Under the pieces are notes generated by a model. That model searched no databases and was not told the DNA's origin. It saw nothing but the letters and a program-made list of their open reading frames with translations. The position numbers were made by a program, and so were the translations under genes. Below are positions 51,152 through 63,069 of a DNA stretch of 64,000 nucleotides, in pieces; positions within the stretch are counted from its first letter, which is position 1, and the number at the start of each line of letters is the position of its first letter. Source of the stretch: Aliamphritea spongicola (GTDB taxonomy: Bacteria > Pseudomonadota > Gammaproteobacteria > Pseudomonadales > Balneatricaceae); the NCBI GenBank assembly GCA_024347235.1, contig AP025283.1, positions 2,790,001-2,854,000 on the forward strand. Direction: 5' to 3'.

Positions 51152-52159
51152 CTATAACTGTAACACAGCGATTTTCAGCGGATGACAACCGTCAGTGCTC
51201 GGGAAATCCGCTTCCGGGGTAATCAGCTGGATATCCTTCACCGGTCGTCCGGCTTTGGTGGCACAGCGCTTTATCACATCGAGCCAGTCTTCAAGGCTGA
51301 CCTTGGCAACGTTATTGGTACACACCAACTGCCCACCTTCACTGACAGCCAGCAATGAGGGTTTAAGCACGCTCGGGTAATCGCGAATCAGATCCACTGT
51401 ACCGAAATGACTCTTCGCCCAGCGGGGCGGATCCAGGTACACCAGATCAAACTGTTCAGCTTCAATGCGGGAACTGCCGGGGTTTCTGCCCTCTTTTCAC
51501 CCGCTGTTTAATTTCAATACCTGCCAGTTGCTTGGCCGCGGTAAAAAATCACTCTGGAAGAAACCGATACGGGACTCATCCAGATCATTCAGACGGGCGT
51601 TCTCGCGACCAACATCCAGGCTGCGGGTGGCAAAATCCACATTCAGCACCCGGCTGGCACCGGCCTTAGCCGCCACGACGCCAACACCGCAGGTATAAGA
51701 GAACAAATTCAATACTGATTTTCCGGCGGCATTCGCCTGCAGCCAGCGGCGTCCGGCCCGCATATCCAGGAACAGTAACGGGTCCTGACCTTTGTGCTTG
51801 CCTTTCACCAGATAATTCACGCCCAGTTCCTGCCCGGTCAGTTGCTGACGGTCAACAACGTGATCATCACTGCGACGGGAGTTACTGCTGCTGCGGTCGT
51901 TATATACCCGCTGCAGATTTTCCACTCCGGCAGGTTGCAGGAACGCTTCAGCCTGATCAAACAGCACATCCGCTTCAGACTCGCTCAGCGGTGTATGAAA
52001 ACTCTGCAGCAACAGCTGATCACCGTAGCGGTCCAGCGTCAGCCCCGGTGTACCTTCAGTGGTGCCGTGATACAGCCGGTAACAGCTGGTAGCTTCAGCG
52101 TGCAGATCTGCCAGCAGTGCCTCCCGGCGTTGCAGTGCAGCTTGGAATAGGTCAGACAT
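51152..52159 (-). CDS. Class I SAM-dependent methyltransferase, RlmI/RlmK-like (one frameshift)
   Basis: A protein of about 336 residues resembling the rRNA m5C/m7G methyltransferases RlmI and the RlmK half of RlmKL. The SAM motif I is SVLNLFSYTCGVGVVAAKAG; motif IV is LVYLDPPRWAKSHFGTVDL; after these comes LVCTNNVAKVSLEDWLDVIK. The N-terminal part contains LYHGTTEGTPGLTLDRYGD, the usual RlmI-like lead-in, but lacks a PUA domain. One break near 51490 in a C/T run is bridged. Target position on rRNA cannot be decided. Confidence 0.85.
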
Positions 52160-52264
52160 TCAATCAATCTCAGTAAGTGCGGCTCGGCGGGCAGTATACG
52201 TGGATAGCCAGTGACATCAACTAAACATCACTGGATGGTCGCAACTGCCCGCGGCGGTTTCAGC

Positions 52265-54290
52265 TCATTTCCAAAGCTTAGCGCCCAGACCACTGGCCCG
52301 CTCCGTACGACGGGACGTGGCGCCTTTCAGGCTGGACAGACGGGCGTACAGCTCGAGCCGCTGTTTTGCCCGGGTCACCCCGGTATATACCAGCTCGCGG
52401 GTCATCAGCGGACCGTCTTCCGGTGGCAGGATCATCAGCACCCGGGCAAACTCTGAACCCTGACTTTTATGCACCGTCATCGCAAACACGGTTTCATGGC
52501 CCGGCAACCGGCTGGGTAACACACCCCGCACACCGTCCGGGTGGTGCGGATCTTCAAACCAGACTCTCACCCGACCATCCTGATCCGGCTGAACAATGCC
52601 GATATCGCCGTTATACAGCCCTAACTGGTGGTCATTCTGGACGATCATTACCGGCCTGCCCGCATACCATTGCTGGCTGGTCTGAATCAGCCCCATGCGG
52701 TTTAGCCGCTGCTCCAGCGCCTGATTAAGGCCTTCTACTCCGTAAACACCCTGACGCAGTACCGCCAGCAGCTGAACCCGGGCAAAAACCTTCAGTACCT
52801 CCAGTGGCGCAGTACCGGCCCGCAACGCCCGCAGATACTCTGAATACCCTTGTGCCGCAGCCTCTATCAGTTGCGGATAACTGTCAGAAGATAACGGTAT
52901 AAAATCAATATCCTCATAACCTTTATTCAGCACCGGCTCAACCTGCGCGGCATCACCGGCATTGATCGCCGCCGCCAGCTGACCAATTCCGCTGGCAGCA
53001 TCAAACCGGTAACTGTGCCGTAACAGCGCAAGACTGTCGGCCACTGCTTTCCTCCGCCGGCAACACTGCGGGCATCAAACCACACCCGGCTCAGGTACCC
53101 TGCCTGATCAGCACTGTACTGCAGCTCAGCAGATGTAACAGACTGGCTATTGCCCGCCTGCAAATGCCAGGCACAGATGTCGCCCAGCACACTGCCCGCT
53201 TCCACAGAGGCCAGCTGATGTTTATCACCGATCAGAATGATGCGCCCCTGCGGCGGCAACGCTGCCAACAGCCGGGCCATCATAGGCAAATCGATCATGG
53301 AGGCTTCATCAACTACCAGTAACTCAAGATGCAGCGGGTTTTCCGCGTTATGCCGGAAGGATTTACTGTTAGGGATCGTGCCGAGTAAACGGTGAATGGT
53401 AGTGGCTTCCACCGGAATCCGCTGAATAATCTCCGGGGAAATATTCAGCTGATCACGGGCCTGAGCAATGGATTCACTCAGCCTTGCTGCCGCCTTACCT
53501 GTGGGGGCTGCCAGTTTAATCGCCGGTACAAAATCTGCGCCATGCTGTAAACACTGTTGCTGAATGTACAGCGCCAGTAACCGGGTCACGGTGGTGGTCT
53601 TGCCGGTACCCGGGCCACCGCTGATAATACTGAAACGCCGCCGCAGGGCGACAGCAACCGCCACCTGCTGCCAGTCAACCGTCTGTGCCGGATCAGGTTT
53701 GAACAGCTGTGCCAGCCCCTGCTTAAGACTTGACTCATCAACGTCCAGCGGCTGAGCAAGACGGTTAATCTGGCTGTTCAGGTAGGCTTCAAAACTGAAA
53801 TACCGCTGCAGATAGACACGCTCACCGTCAAAGATCAGCGGCGCTTCTTCACCCGGCTCACCCATGCTGCTGTAACGGTCACTTAAAGATGTGGCTGACA
53901 CGAAGCCTGCCGGTACCTGAGGCGCTGGCGGCTCTGCAAACATGTCGAGGGTAACCGGCGTATCATCGACAACAGGGACTGTTTCAACAGCAGGCTGCGG
54001 CCGCAAACAGTCGCTCTCCAGTGCGTTAAATAACAGCCGGAACTCTTTACGCAACACTTTCGGCCATTCATCCACCAGACTGGCAATCCGGTCCAGTGGT
54101 AAACAGACATCTCCCGGCCCAACTGATAACTGGTAAACGCCGCCAGTAATGCCAGATGCTGATCTGCAGCGCTGTCCTGTTCGCAGATAAAACGGGCAAA
54201 CTGATAATCCAGCGGCCTCAGCAGGTTCTGCTGACGGGCCCGGAGCAAAGGTTCAAAATAAGCATTCAGAGCAGACTCATGCGGTTTCAT
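52265..54290 (-). CDS. recD: RecBCD subunit alpha RecD (two frameshifts)
   Basis: The 5'-to-3' helicase of the RecBCD enzyme. The N-terminus is MKPHESALNAYFEPLLRARQ. Walker A is FSIISGGPGTGKTTTVTRLL, then KLAAPTGKAAARLSES, VVDEASMIDLPMMARLLAAL, IILIGDKHQLASVEAGSVLG, and the C-terminal UvrD-like motif FAMTVHKSQGSEFARVLM and LVYTGVTRAK. Breaks near 54115 and 53050 are bridged. The ATG overlaps the recB stop by several bases (order recC, recB, recD), as in enterics. Confidence 0.93.
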
Positions 54291-57200
54291 CGCCAGCGCC
54301 CTCCATCGCAGGAATATCCTTCAGTTCAGCTTTAAACAACGCATCCATTTCGGTCACCAGTGCCAGTGAGGGCCGGTTATAAAACACACCGTAGCCTGGC
54401 ATACCGGCCCGCATGCCCCGCAGGAACAGATAGTAAACGCCGCCGAAATGCTGCTCATAGCGGTAGCCGGGCAAACGGCTGGCAAGCAGACGGTGCAGCG
54501 CCAGCGTATACAGCTGATACTGCAGGTCATAACGGTGCTCCAGCATGGCCTGATCAAGTTTTTCAGGGCTGTAATCGTCGGTCGAACTGCCCAGATGATT
54601 GGATTTGTAATCGAGAATGTAATAGCGCCCCTGATACTCAAACACCAGATCGATAAAGCCTTTCAACATGCCCCGTAACGGCGCGAAATCCAGCGGCGGC
54701 GCATGTTGAGAAAGCGGGTCATGACGGGCAACCAGCGCATTTAACCCGCCGGCATTCAGGCCTTCAGAAGGCAGCATAAACTCCATTTCCACCAAACGCT
54801 GCGCATTGCTGATCTGCCCCAGGGTCAGTCCGGTTTCAGTATTCAGCGGGCATTGCAGTACATCGTCCAGCAGTTGCTGCAGTACGGGCAGCCATTCCGG
54901 CTCATAGCCCATGACCAGGCTGCGGGCTTCCAGCAATTCCGCCACCTCAGGGTGCGGTAATCGGTGAAATCCACCGATTCAAAAATTTCGTGCAAAAACG
55001 TACCGGCCTGCGCTCCTTGTGAAAGGTAAAAATATCGTAAACCGGCGTGGCATCCGCGCCGCTATCGGAGCCGCTGTCAGCCTCATCCGCCACTTCAAGA
55101 TCCAGCCCCGGCAGGTTTGGCAGCTGTGGCTGGCGTGGCTGGTCAGCGCTGAATAACTGGAGATACGCCAGTCACGCAGTAAGCGGCGGGCAAACGTCCG
55201 GGCCTGTGGTTCTGCAGCTTCAATATCGGGAGAAATACCGACATCCGCTGCATCATGATCGTCGTCAGCAAACAGTGACTGTTGTTCTGCAGCTACCGGT
55301 TTCGGCGGTTCAGTGACGGTTATTGAGCCTTCAGCAGTCGCCAGTAGGCTGTCCAGCTGGGCATCCAGATCCGGCACGGGGGCTTTTACCCGGCACCATA
55401 TCGGCATCGCCCTGTAACAGCAGATAACCCAGTGCGCTGCGAGCCAGACCACTGGCTTTGCGGCGGCCGTCCTGCAGGTTTGCCAGCCCCACATAGCAGG
55501 CATATACCGACCGGGTAAGTGCCACATATAGCAGGCGGACGTCTTCCGCCAGCCGTTCTTTATCGGCAGCAGCCAGTGCTTCATCTGCAGCCGTCAGGTC
55601 AATCTTATAGCGGCCGTCATCATCGTGATAACTGGCCTGAGTAGCCGGTTTAAAGGTGCAGGCAAAAGGCAGATACACCAGCGGATACTCCAGACCTTTA
55701 CTCTTATGCACGGTGATCACCGTCACCAGCGCCCGGTCACTTTCCAGCCGCAGACGCTGCTCATCATTTTCACCGTTGGGTGACAGCAGTTGATCGCTGA
55801 ACCAGCGCATCAGGCTGGTCATGCTGTCCTGTTCAAGGCTCACCCGCTGGAGTATTTCACCGAGATGCAGCAGGTCCGTCAGTCGGCGCTCCCTGTTCCC
55901 CGGCCAGTAGCTGTTCGGCCAGTTGCCGGCGAGCAAGTAAGCGCCGCAGCATGGGCAAGATACCCAGGTTCAGCCAGCAATCGTGATAGCCACTGAACTC
56001 TGCCACCAGGCTTTCCCACAGCTGTTCATCCCGGTTTAACCGTTCTAAAAAGCTTGCCGGGTAATCTAACAGGCCGGTCGCCAGTGCAGCCCGAAGCCGG
56101 CGTTCGTCCTGCGGATGCTGGATGGCCTGCAGAATCAGATTCAGATCCACCGCTTCCTGGCTATTAAACACACTTTCCCGGCCACTGAGGTAGACACTGG
56201 CCACTGCACGGCCGGCCAGCGCCTGACGCACCGCATTGGCTTCGGTCCGGTCACGCACCAGAATGGCAATGTCTTTTGCTTCCACCGGCCGGTCACCGAT
56301 CAGGGCTTCGCCCCGGGCGGCGGCCGCCAGTACATCTGCAATGTGGCTGGCACAGGCCTGCGCCATACTGTTCAGATAGGATTTCTTACTTTGAATTTCC
56401 CGTTCGCCAAACCAAAGATTCAGGGGTGTCTGTGGCTGACCGGCCAGGGTAAAAGGTGTTTTATCTGCTTTATTAGCGGCATCCACCGGCAGGAACGGAA
56501 TGTCCCGGTTATACATAAACGGCGCGGAATGATATTCGAACAGGCGGTTAACCCCTGAATCATCTTGCTGGCAGAGCGCCAGTTTGTGCCAAGGGTATAG
56601 TGTGCCTTTACCGCACGGCGGGCCTGAATGTAGGTAAAGATGTCCGCACCGCGGAAACCATAAATCGCCTGCTTCGGATCACCGATCATAAACAGGCCGG
56701 TGGTTTCGTTGCCCCCGTACAGATGACTGAAGATCCGATACTGCAGGGGATCGGTGTCCTGAAATTCATCAATCAGCGCCACCGGATACTGTTCAGCAAT
56801 ACGCTGTCCGAGAATATTGTGGGTATCCCGCTGCAACGCCTGATCAAGATTACTCAGCAGGTCATCAAACGAGAGTACGCTGAGCCGCTGCTTGAGCACG
56901 CTGTACCGCTTATTCAGTTGCTCAAGCCCCTGATGAAGCAGAATTTCCCGCAGAGGCAGACGCCACTCAAAGTAAGCATCACAAAGATCAAATAAAGGAT
57001 GTTCAGGCACCGCTTTGCCTGCCGGGGTTTTCGCCGCCAGCACCGATTGCCGGAAACGCTGCATTTCTGCTTCCGGAACCTGCCTGATGTCCCCGGGCGA
57101 AGCTGTCAATTACCCCGATGTATTTCGGGACCGAAGCTTTGCGGTAAGAATTCTTGTTCACGCCGGAGTTCTGGATCAGCTCAACCAGATCGGTTTCACT

Positions 57201-57959
57201 GGCCAGCCACTGTTCACGGAATCCCTGCAGCTTTTGCTGATAATCCTGCCAGCCACTAAGCAAGTCATAACCCCGGCAATCCGGGGTAAACTCTGCTTCG
57301 CTCTGCCCCAGGTACGGCCGCAGGGTTTGCATATAACGGTCGGGGGTCGGCCAGATTTGCAATAAAGCTTCGGTCAGCTCTTCCGGCAGGCAGTAACTGA
57401 GGCTACGCCAGGTATCCAGTAACGCCTGACGGCGCAGGTCCGCATCATCGGTCAGCAGCTCTGTGGCAAACAGTGCACCACTTTCAAAGGCATGCTGTTT
57501 GAGCATCCGCTGACAGAAACCATGAATGGTAAAAATGGCCGCTTCATCCATCTGCCGGGCAGCCAGCTCCAGCAGTTTTGCCGCCCGCAACTGTTCTTCG
57601 GCGTCGCCCTGATCCACCAGCAACTGACGCAGGATCGGATCATCCGACAGGGTGCCGTCGCCGGCAACCGCTAAAAACGCTTGCTGGGCTTGCTGAATCC
57701 GTGCCCGGATTCGCTCTCTCAACTCCTCAGTAGCCGCTTCGGTAAAGGTCACCACCAGTATCTGATCCACACTCAGTGGGGCTTCCCGGCCGGCACCGTC
57801 GGCGCCATGGCCCAGCAGCAGGCGTAAATACAGTGCTGCAATGGTGAAGGTTTTACCGGTACCGGCGCTGGCTTCTATCAGCCGCTGGCCATGCAGAGGA
57901 AACGTCAGCGGGTTCAGCTGTTCCGGTGTGACATCCCGTGGGATTACAGATTCAGTCAT
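54277..57959 (-). CDS. recB: RecBCD subunit beta RecB (at least five frameshifts)
   Basis: Helicase-nuclease of about 1228 residues for repair of double-strand breaks and degradation of foreign DNA. Motifs in order: Walker A RLIEASAGTGKTFTIAALYL, motif Ia ILVVTFTEAATEELRERIRA, motif II VALIDEFQDTDPLQYRIFSH, motif III FMIGDPKQAIYGFRGADIFT, motif V VITVHKSKGLEYPLVYLPFA, motif VI LLYVALTRSVYACYVG. The C-terminal nuclease has LKGFIDLVFEYQGRYYILDY followed by KSNHLG. Breaks near 57105, 56520, 55900, 55390 and 54970 fall at runs. Start MTESVIPRD overlaps the recC stop. Confidence 0.93.
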
Positions 57960-60900
57960 CGGCGTCCTGCTCATTTGAAGTTTCGTACCAGGCCAGCATC
58001 GGCTGGTAACACTGTTCGGTCAGCCGCACGAATGCTTCACCCAGTGAAGCAAACTCCGGATACACCCGGGCGATATAGGCATCTGCAGACTCCCCGGACT
58101 GAAGGCATCATGATTAAAACGGCTCTCGGCTTTCTGAGCGGCCGTCTCCGGCCTTTCTCTTCATTCACCGTCATCCATTCCCAGGCAGTGTCCGCAGGCA
58201 GTGGCAGCGGTTCACAGAGCCCCGACGATAAAGATTCAGCCAGTCCTGAAGATGACCCCGGGCTTTGGTCGCAGAAAACATTTTGAACCCGTGGCGGCCG
58301 TTCAGCCCGAAGAACCAGGAATCGTGATGATTGTCATGAGCCATACTGACCAGATGCTCAAGCCACAGGCTCACCATGTCCCGCCCTTTTGAATGAGCCG
58401 GACGGTAACGTAACAGACGGTTTTCATGGTAATCGTCCAGCCAGCCGGTCAGTTCTGTTTCGCTGCCATCTTCCAGTTCAAGGGTCAGACGGCATTCCCG
58501 GCGGGCAGGATGTCCGCTGTAATAGGCTTCCATCTTCTGTGCCATTTCCTGGCAGTCATGGACCAGCTTGCGGGTCTGCAGCTGCCCCGCCAGTCCGTAT
58601 GGCAGTTCGCCGGCCGCTTCAACCCGGGCCAGCAATTTACTCAGGCTTTCACCGTTCAGGGCCGCCAGCAGCAGGCGCTGCTTCAGCTGATAGCCTTCCA
58701 GACCATCCAGCTGAAACGGTTCTTCATCCTGGTTAACGATGCTGTGATCCAGAAAATACACCTGCAACCGGCGCTGGAAGAAATGCTTCACCGGGTTACG
58801 GGCAAACGCCAGCAGGTCTTTCAGCTCCAGCGTTGGCAGTGCCTCCGGCTCCAGTGGCTGGGTAAGGAACTGATCCGGCTGTTCGCCCCCGCCCCTGCCG
58901 CGGGTAACCATTCATCCGCATAACTGAATAATTGCGGGTGTTGCCCAAAATACGCCGGGTTAAACGGCTGCAAAGGGTGCTCGGTGAATTCTGTCACAGC
59001 TAGCCCACCCTGTTCATCGATATAGTTCTGCTGGCAGTATTCCAGCAGCTCACTGACCAGCACCGACGGCACCCGGGGAGTTATCCTGTGCGCTGCGTCC
59101 CAGATAACTGATGTAGAGCCGCTCCTGTGCAGACAGGAGGGCTTCAAGGAACAGATAGCGGTCATCATCCCGGCGGGAACGGTCCCGCGACGGGTGTGTT
59201 TCACCATCAGGTCGAAACCCACCGGCGCAATGCTGCGCGGGTAAACACTGTCATTCATACCAAGCAAACAGACCACCCTGAAAGGAATCGCCCGCATAGG
59301 CATCAGGGTACAGAAGTTAACCGCTCCGGCCAGGAAGCGCTGGCTGGAACGCTGACTGCCGAGATGCTCCTGCAGCCAGTCGTTGAAGACCTGCGCACTG
59401 AGCGGCGCTTCGAAACGGTTTTCCTGCAGGGTATTACTGAGATTCTCCAGCGCTTCACGGATCTGATTCAGGACCACTTCATCGGCGGCATCCGGATCAT
59501 ATGCACTGTTCAGCAGGTGGTTAATGATCTGTAACCAGTCTTCAATACTGCGGGGTTCACTGAGGCTGCTCAGGCAAAATTCCAGCAACTCGATGAATTC
59601 AGCCAGTTGCCCCAGATCCCGGGCTTCAATGCCTTCAATCTCGGCATAGGGATCAATGCCCTGCCACAGTTCATCGCTACCACCCATGGCGTAACCGGCC
59701 AGCATCCGCTTCAAGCCAAACTGCCAGGAGTTCTGTTCAAATGCCGGTAATTCCATGCCGGAGCGCTGACGGCTGTCCAGCCCCCAGCGGATATTGGTCT
59801 GATCAATCCAGCGCCGCAACCGTTCAAAGCCTGCTTCATCCAGCTGGAAGCGGCGTAATACGGCGGGCACTTCCAGAATGGCCAGCACATCAGACACGGT
59901 TAACCGGCTCTGCGGCAGGGATAGCAGCGCAAAAAACTCATCAGCAACGGGCTTTCCTGCTGGGCGGTCCGGTCGGAAATGGAATAGCCGATAAAGCGCC
60001 CTGCCGGCGCATTCCCAAACACCGCCTCAATATACGGCGCATAGGTGGCCACATCGGGCACCATGACAATAATGTCCCGGGGTGTCAGGCTATGATCTTC
60101 ATCCAGCATGGCCAGCAACTGATCGTACAGCACTTCCACTTCACGCAGGTGGCTGTGAGCACTGTGCAGCATCAGCGACTGATCATCGGAGGATATCTGA
60201 CGCTTTTCCTCATCGGACAGCAATTTATTGGCTGCCGGATCATCCAGATGCAAAATGTCGTTCTGAATGTGCTGTAACACCCCTGACGGCTCTCTGTCAG
60301 CGGAGATTCAAACAGTTCTACTTCCTGAGCGCCCAGTTCCTGAAGCTGATACAAATAGTCCCGGCCCAACTTGCCCATGGAAGACAGCAACGGATTACCG
60401 TGGCTGTAATAGTTCTGTTCTGTCATACCCGGTTTGGACAGCCAGCGCTGATGCAATCTTGCCAGATACTTAGGGTCGACAATGTCCCCCAGAAATAACG
60501 GCACGGATTATTCACCATCAGATGAACATCCACCTGCTGACCCAGCGCCTGCAATGCTTCGATGAAGTTACCAGGCAATGCCGAAATACCGAAGACATAG
60601 ACCCGCTCCGGCAGTTGCGAGGTGTCGAAAGCACCGCTGCGCAACGCTGCCAGGAAGTCATTGAACATATTACCCCGGTGCCAGTGGGGCTGCCCCAGCG
60701 CGGCCACCTCTGCCACCAGTGCCTGCCAAAGTTCAGGCTGCCAAGGTTGTGATTCGGTAATATCCTGCAGCGGATCACCCGCCTCCCAGGCAGCGATCCA
60801 GTCAGGGCGGTATACAAGATACTGGTCAAAAATATCGGCGACTTTGGCACTCAGTTGATAAAGCTTATAGCCGTTATCATCGCCTCGCAGGTATTGCTGC

Positions 60901-61232
60901 AGCGGCAGGAAAGCATCCTTAGAAAGATAATCCGGTAACAGTCTTACCAATAGCCAGGTCATGGCTTCTTTGTTAAACGCTGAGCGCTCCGGCACACTGG
61001 ATAATACCTGGGTAAAGATGCGCCACAGGAAAGATGCCGGTAAAGGGAATTCAATATTGGCGGCAATGCCCAGACGCTCTGCCAGTTCCAGCTTTAACCA
61101 CTGGGCCATGCCGGGACTCTGCACCAGAATCTGTTCCCGGCTGAAAGGATTGGGTAAAGGCTCACGGCGGATCATTTCCACCAGCAGATCTTTCTGTAAT
61201 TCCAGCGAGTTCGAGTGATAGATTCGGAACAT
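57952..61232 (-). CDS. recC: RecBCD subunit gamma RecC (several frameshifts)
   Basis: Chi-recognition and DNA-splitting subunit, about 1093 residues. The start [20 protein letters not shown] is the family N-terminus, chosen over an in-frame ATG 20 codons upstream. Typical blocks follow: [94 protein letters not shown] and the C-terminal [20 protein letters not shown]. Breaks near 60500, 60280, 59900, 59080, 58900 and 58180, plus a 3' shift, split it. A terminator separates it from the small gene upstream, so it has its own promoter. Confidence 0.92.
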
Positions 61233-61268
61233 AGGGTACGGGGCACTCAGTTGCGATAAGCCATATAA

Positions 61269-61296
61269 ACAAAAAAGCCCCTGCATCAGCAAGGGC
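61269..61296 (-). terminator. Intrinsic terminator of the small gene at 61331
   Basis: On the minus strand GCCCTTGC and GCAGGGGC pair around TGAT and are followed by TTTTTTG. It lies between the small gene and recC. Confidence 0.85.
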
Positions 61297-61330
61297 GGTC
61301 AGACCGGCGCAGCAAGGCTACGCGTATATA

Positions 61331-61534
61331 TCAGGTATCCGGCGCACCGGCGTCCGGCGGTAAAGCCGATTCACGTTCTTCGGGCGGCAACTCCCAGTTT
61401 TCCTCACCGGCAACCACGCTTACCACCCCTTTAAAGCGCTTACGAAGATAAACAATGGCTTCATCAAAATCTTCAATATCACACAGCATTACACCGCCGC
61501 GGTCATTCTCTGTAGTAAACAGATAACTCTTCAT
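61331..61534 (-). CDS. Small hypothetical protein
   Basis: A 67-residue protein of unknown function, MKSYLFTTENDRGGVMLCDI then EDFDEAIVYLRKRFKGVVSV. The sequence is acidic, without signal peptide or membrane helix; the pattern could be a small alpha/beta fold. It has its own downstream terminator, which supports expression. The neighbours give no functional clue. Confidence 0.65.
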   Translation of the reverse strand: MKSYLFTTENDRGGVMLCDIEDFDEAIVYLRKRFKGVVSVVAGEENWELPPEERESALPPDAGAPDT

Positions 61535-61632
61535 GTTCGCTCTTCAGGCATGTCTTTAAAACCAACATTTTACAAGAACCTTAACCGCACACAAGCCCAT
61601 TCACTGACTTTAAAAATACCTGGGTTCATCAC

Positions 61633-62460
61633 TTACTGCAGAGCTTTATGATCCAGTTCAGCAATCACGGCTTTATTCTGCTCAACAACAGCGGCGGTCT
61701 CTTCAGATAAAAGTGAAATACGGCTGGCAGAGTGTTCAGCGTGCCCCGCCACCGGTTCCGGACTGTCGCCTGCCTCTCCTGCTATACCCTGATACTGACC
61801 AGCGGGCGCGGTACGTAAAGAACGATGCCAACCGGTGAGATAGCGGTAAAACAGCAACCCGGCAAGCAGAACGACGGCAAGTGATGCCAGCATCAACGGC
61901 AAAACACTGGTAAATGCAGAATCAACCCGGGACTCAATTCTTTGAATATAGATTGCCAACAACTCAGTGTTACGGGCCTGCAAATCGGCAAGCCCCTTAA
62001 CTGCTGGGGCATCTGAAATCTTAACGCTCTTATCAATGCTGCCGCTGTCAGCACCCCGGGCCAGTAGATCCCTGACGGCAGTGGCTGAAGCCAGATACTC
62101 ATCGGCCACCTGCTGAATATTATCCAGTGCATTGCGTTCCGATATTGTCAGCCCGCCGAGCTGGCGATAGCGTTTAATTCCCAGGGTTACCGCTAAATGA
62201 TTTTCTGTGAATTGCAGGTAGTAGCTGTCCTGCCCCCGCAACACATAATTTTTGAAATTATGGATCAGTGACCCGTACCCCATTTGCGAGCGGATAACCG
62301 CTAACAGCTGTTCACGGGCAAGTGCTTGTTCCCGGAGGCCATTCCAGTCATTGCGCTGGCCCTTCAAAAACAAAGCCTGTACGGTACCGGCACTGGCAAA
62401 TGCCAGAATAATTACCGTCATGAAGCCTGCAAACCGGTGCCTGAGCCCCAATTCTTTCAT
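61633..62460 (-). CDS. Membrane sensor lacking an output domain (chemoreceptor-like)
   Basis: A 275-residue protein with two membrane helices (FAGFMTVIILAFASAGTVQA and VLPLMLASLAVVLLAGLLFY). The periplasmic part between them is a mainly helical bundle of about 165 residues (MGYGSLIHNFKNYVLRGQDS, ISERNALDNIQQVADEYLAS), like the sensor part of methyl-accepting proteins and some kinases. The cytoplasmic tail is only about 60 residues and ends in LLSEETAAVVEQNKAVIAEL, with no kinase, MCP or GGDEF domain. It may be a truncated gene, or the tail may have been altered by a frameshift near 61800. Function unknown. Confidence 0.6.
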   Translation of the reverse strand: MKELGLRHRFAGFMTVIILAFASAGTVQALFLKGQRNDWNGLREQALAREQLLAVIRSQMGYGSLIHNFKNYVLRGQDSYYLQFTENHLAVTLGIKRYRQLGGLTISERNALDNIQQVADEYLASATAVRDLLARGADSGSIDKSVKISDAPAVKGLADLQARNTELLAIYIQRIESRVDSAFTSVLPLMLASLAVVLLAGLLFYRYLTGWHRSLRTAPAGQYQGIAGEAGDSPEPVAGHAEHSASRISLLSEETAAVVEQNKAVIAELDHKALQ

Positions 62461-62855
62461 CGTCCTGAATCCCTGTCTTATCCCTGATTTACCCGCAAAC
62501 GGCCATGTAACTGTCGGCCCCGAAAGCGTAGTGAAACTATAGGTTAAAACCCAAGTTGGGATATAGGCAAAAGGTCGACAGACTAACCATTATGGGTTTG
62601 AAATCAAAACGCAAGGGCAGAAATCGGGACATCTGACGTGAAAGCAGCTTACACATATTTTTGCAGATGCGTCATGCAAAATTAATTCGGCCAGCCAGAT
62701 CCGAAAAAAATAAAGTATTTCATGATTAAATACATAAAATTTCATGAAGTTAGCATATTTTATTCATGTATTTAATAAAGATAGCTACCGGTCAGGCAAC
62801 TGAAGAGACACACTGAAAAGCGATAAATCAGACTAAAAATTAAGCAGAAAACCCC
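62461..62855. other. Non-coding region without a recognised gene
   Basis: AT-rich DNA upstream of the membrane sensor, up to the candidate sRNA promoter. The T-rich part near 62700-62780 contains short direct repeats of TTTCATGA/TTCATG/TATTTAATA kind, but no ORF. Confidence 0.4.
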
Positions 62856-62884
62856 TTGACGAATCCTTTATTGAGACCAATACT
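62856..62884 (+). promoter_or_regulatory. Sigma-70-like promoter of a candidate sRNA
   Basis: TTGACG (62856-62861), a 17-bp spacer and AATACT (62879-62884) match the sigma-70 pattern at nine of twelve positions. No protein gene follows before the terminator at 63011-63044. Confidence 0.5.
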
Positions 62885-62891
62885 TTTAATC

Positions 62892-63044
62892 CGCGCTGCA
62901 GAATTCGGCACTCACATCACAAGTAATAATTGCCGGAATTCAAACGCTAAGCAGTTATAATTAAGCCGCAGCGTTGTATTTCCCTAATGAAAGTTTCATC
63001 AACATTCATTAAGCCACGGTATCCCCTAATACCGTGGCTTTTTT
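62892..63044 (+). ncRNA. Candidate orphan small RNA
   Basis: About 150 nt bounded by a good sigma-70-like promoter and a strong plus-strand terminator, with no open reading frame of note. The internal sequence includes AATGAAAGTTTCATCAACATT, in which GAAAGTTTC-like short complementary pieces may form a hairpin. It matches no sRNA family I recognise. Confidence 0.4.
63011..63044 (+). terminator. Strong intrinsic terminator without an upstream protein gene
   Basis: AGCCACGGTAT and ATACCGTGGCT form an 11-bp stem with a short loop, followed by TTTTTT on the plus strand only. On the minus strand the U run is missing, so it serves a plus-strand transcript. Confidence 0.8.
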
Positions 63045-63069
63045 ATGTCAGCCATACCGGCCGCGGTGT

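Noticed and set aside
54277-61232. recB, recC and recD frameshifts taken as loss of RecBCD
   Set aside because: All breaks are small shifts within otherwise well-conserved sequence, and the same error type occurs in other core genes; sequencing error is more likely.
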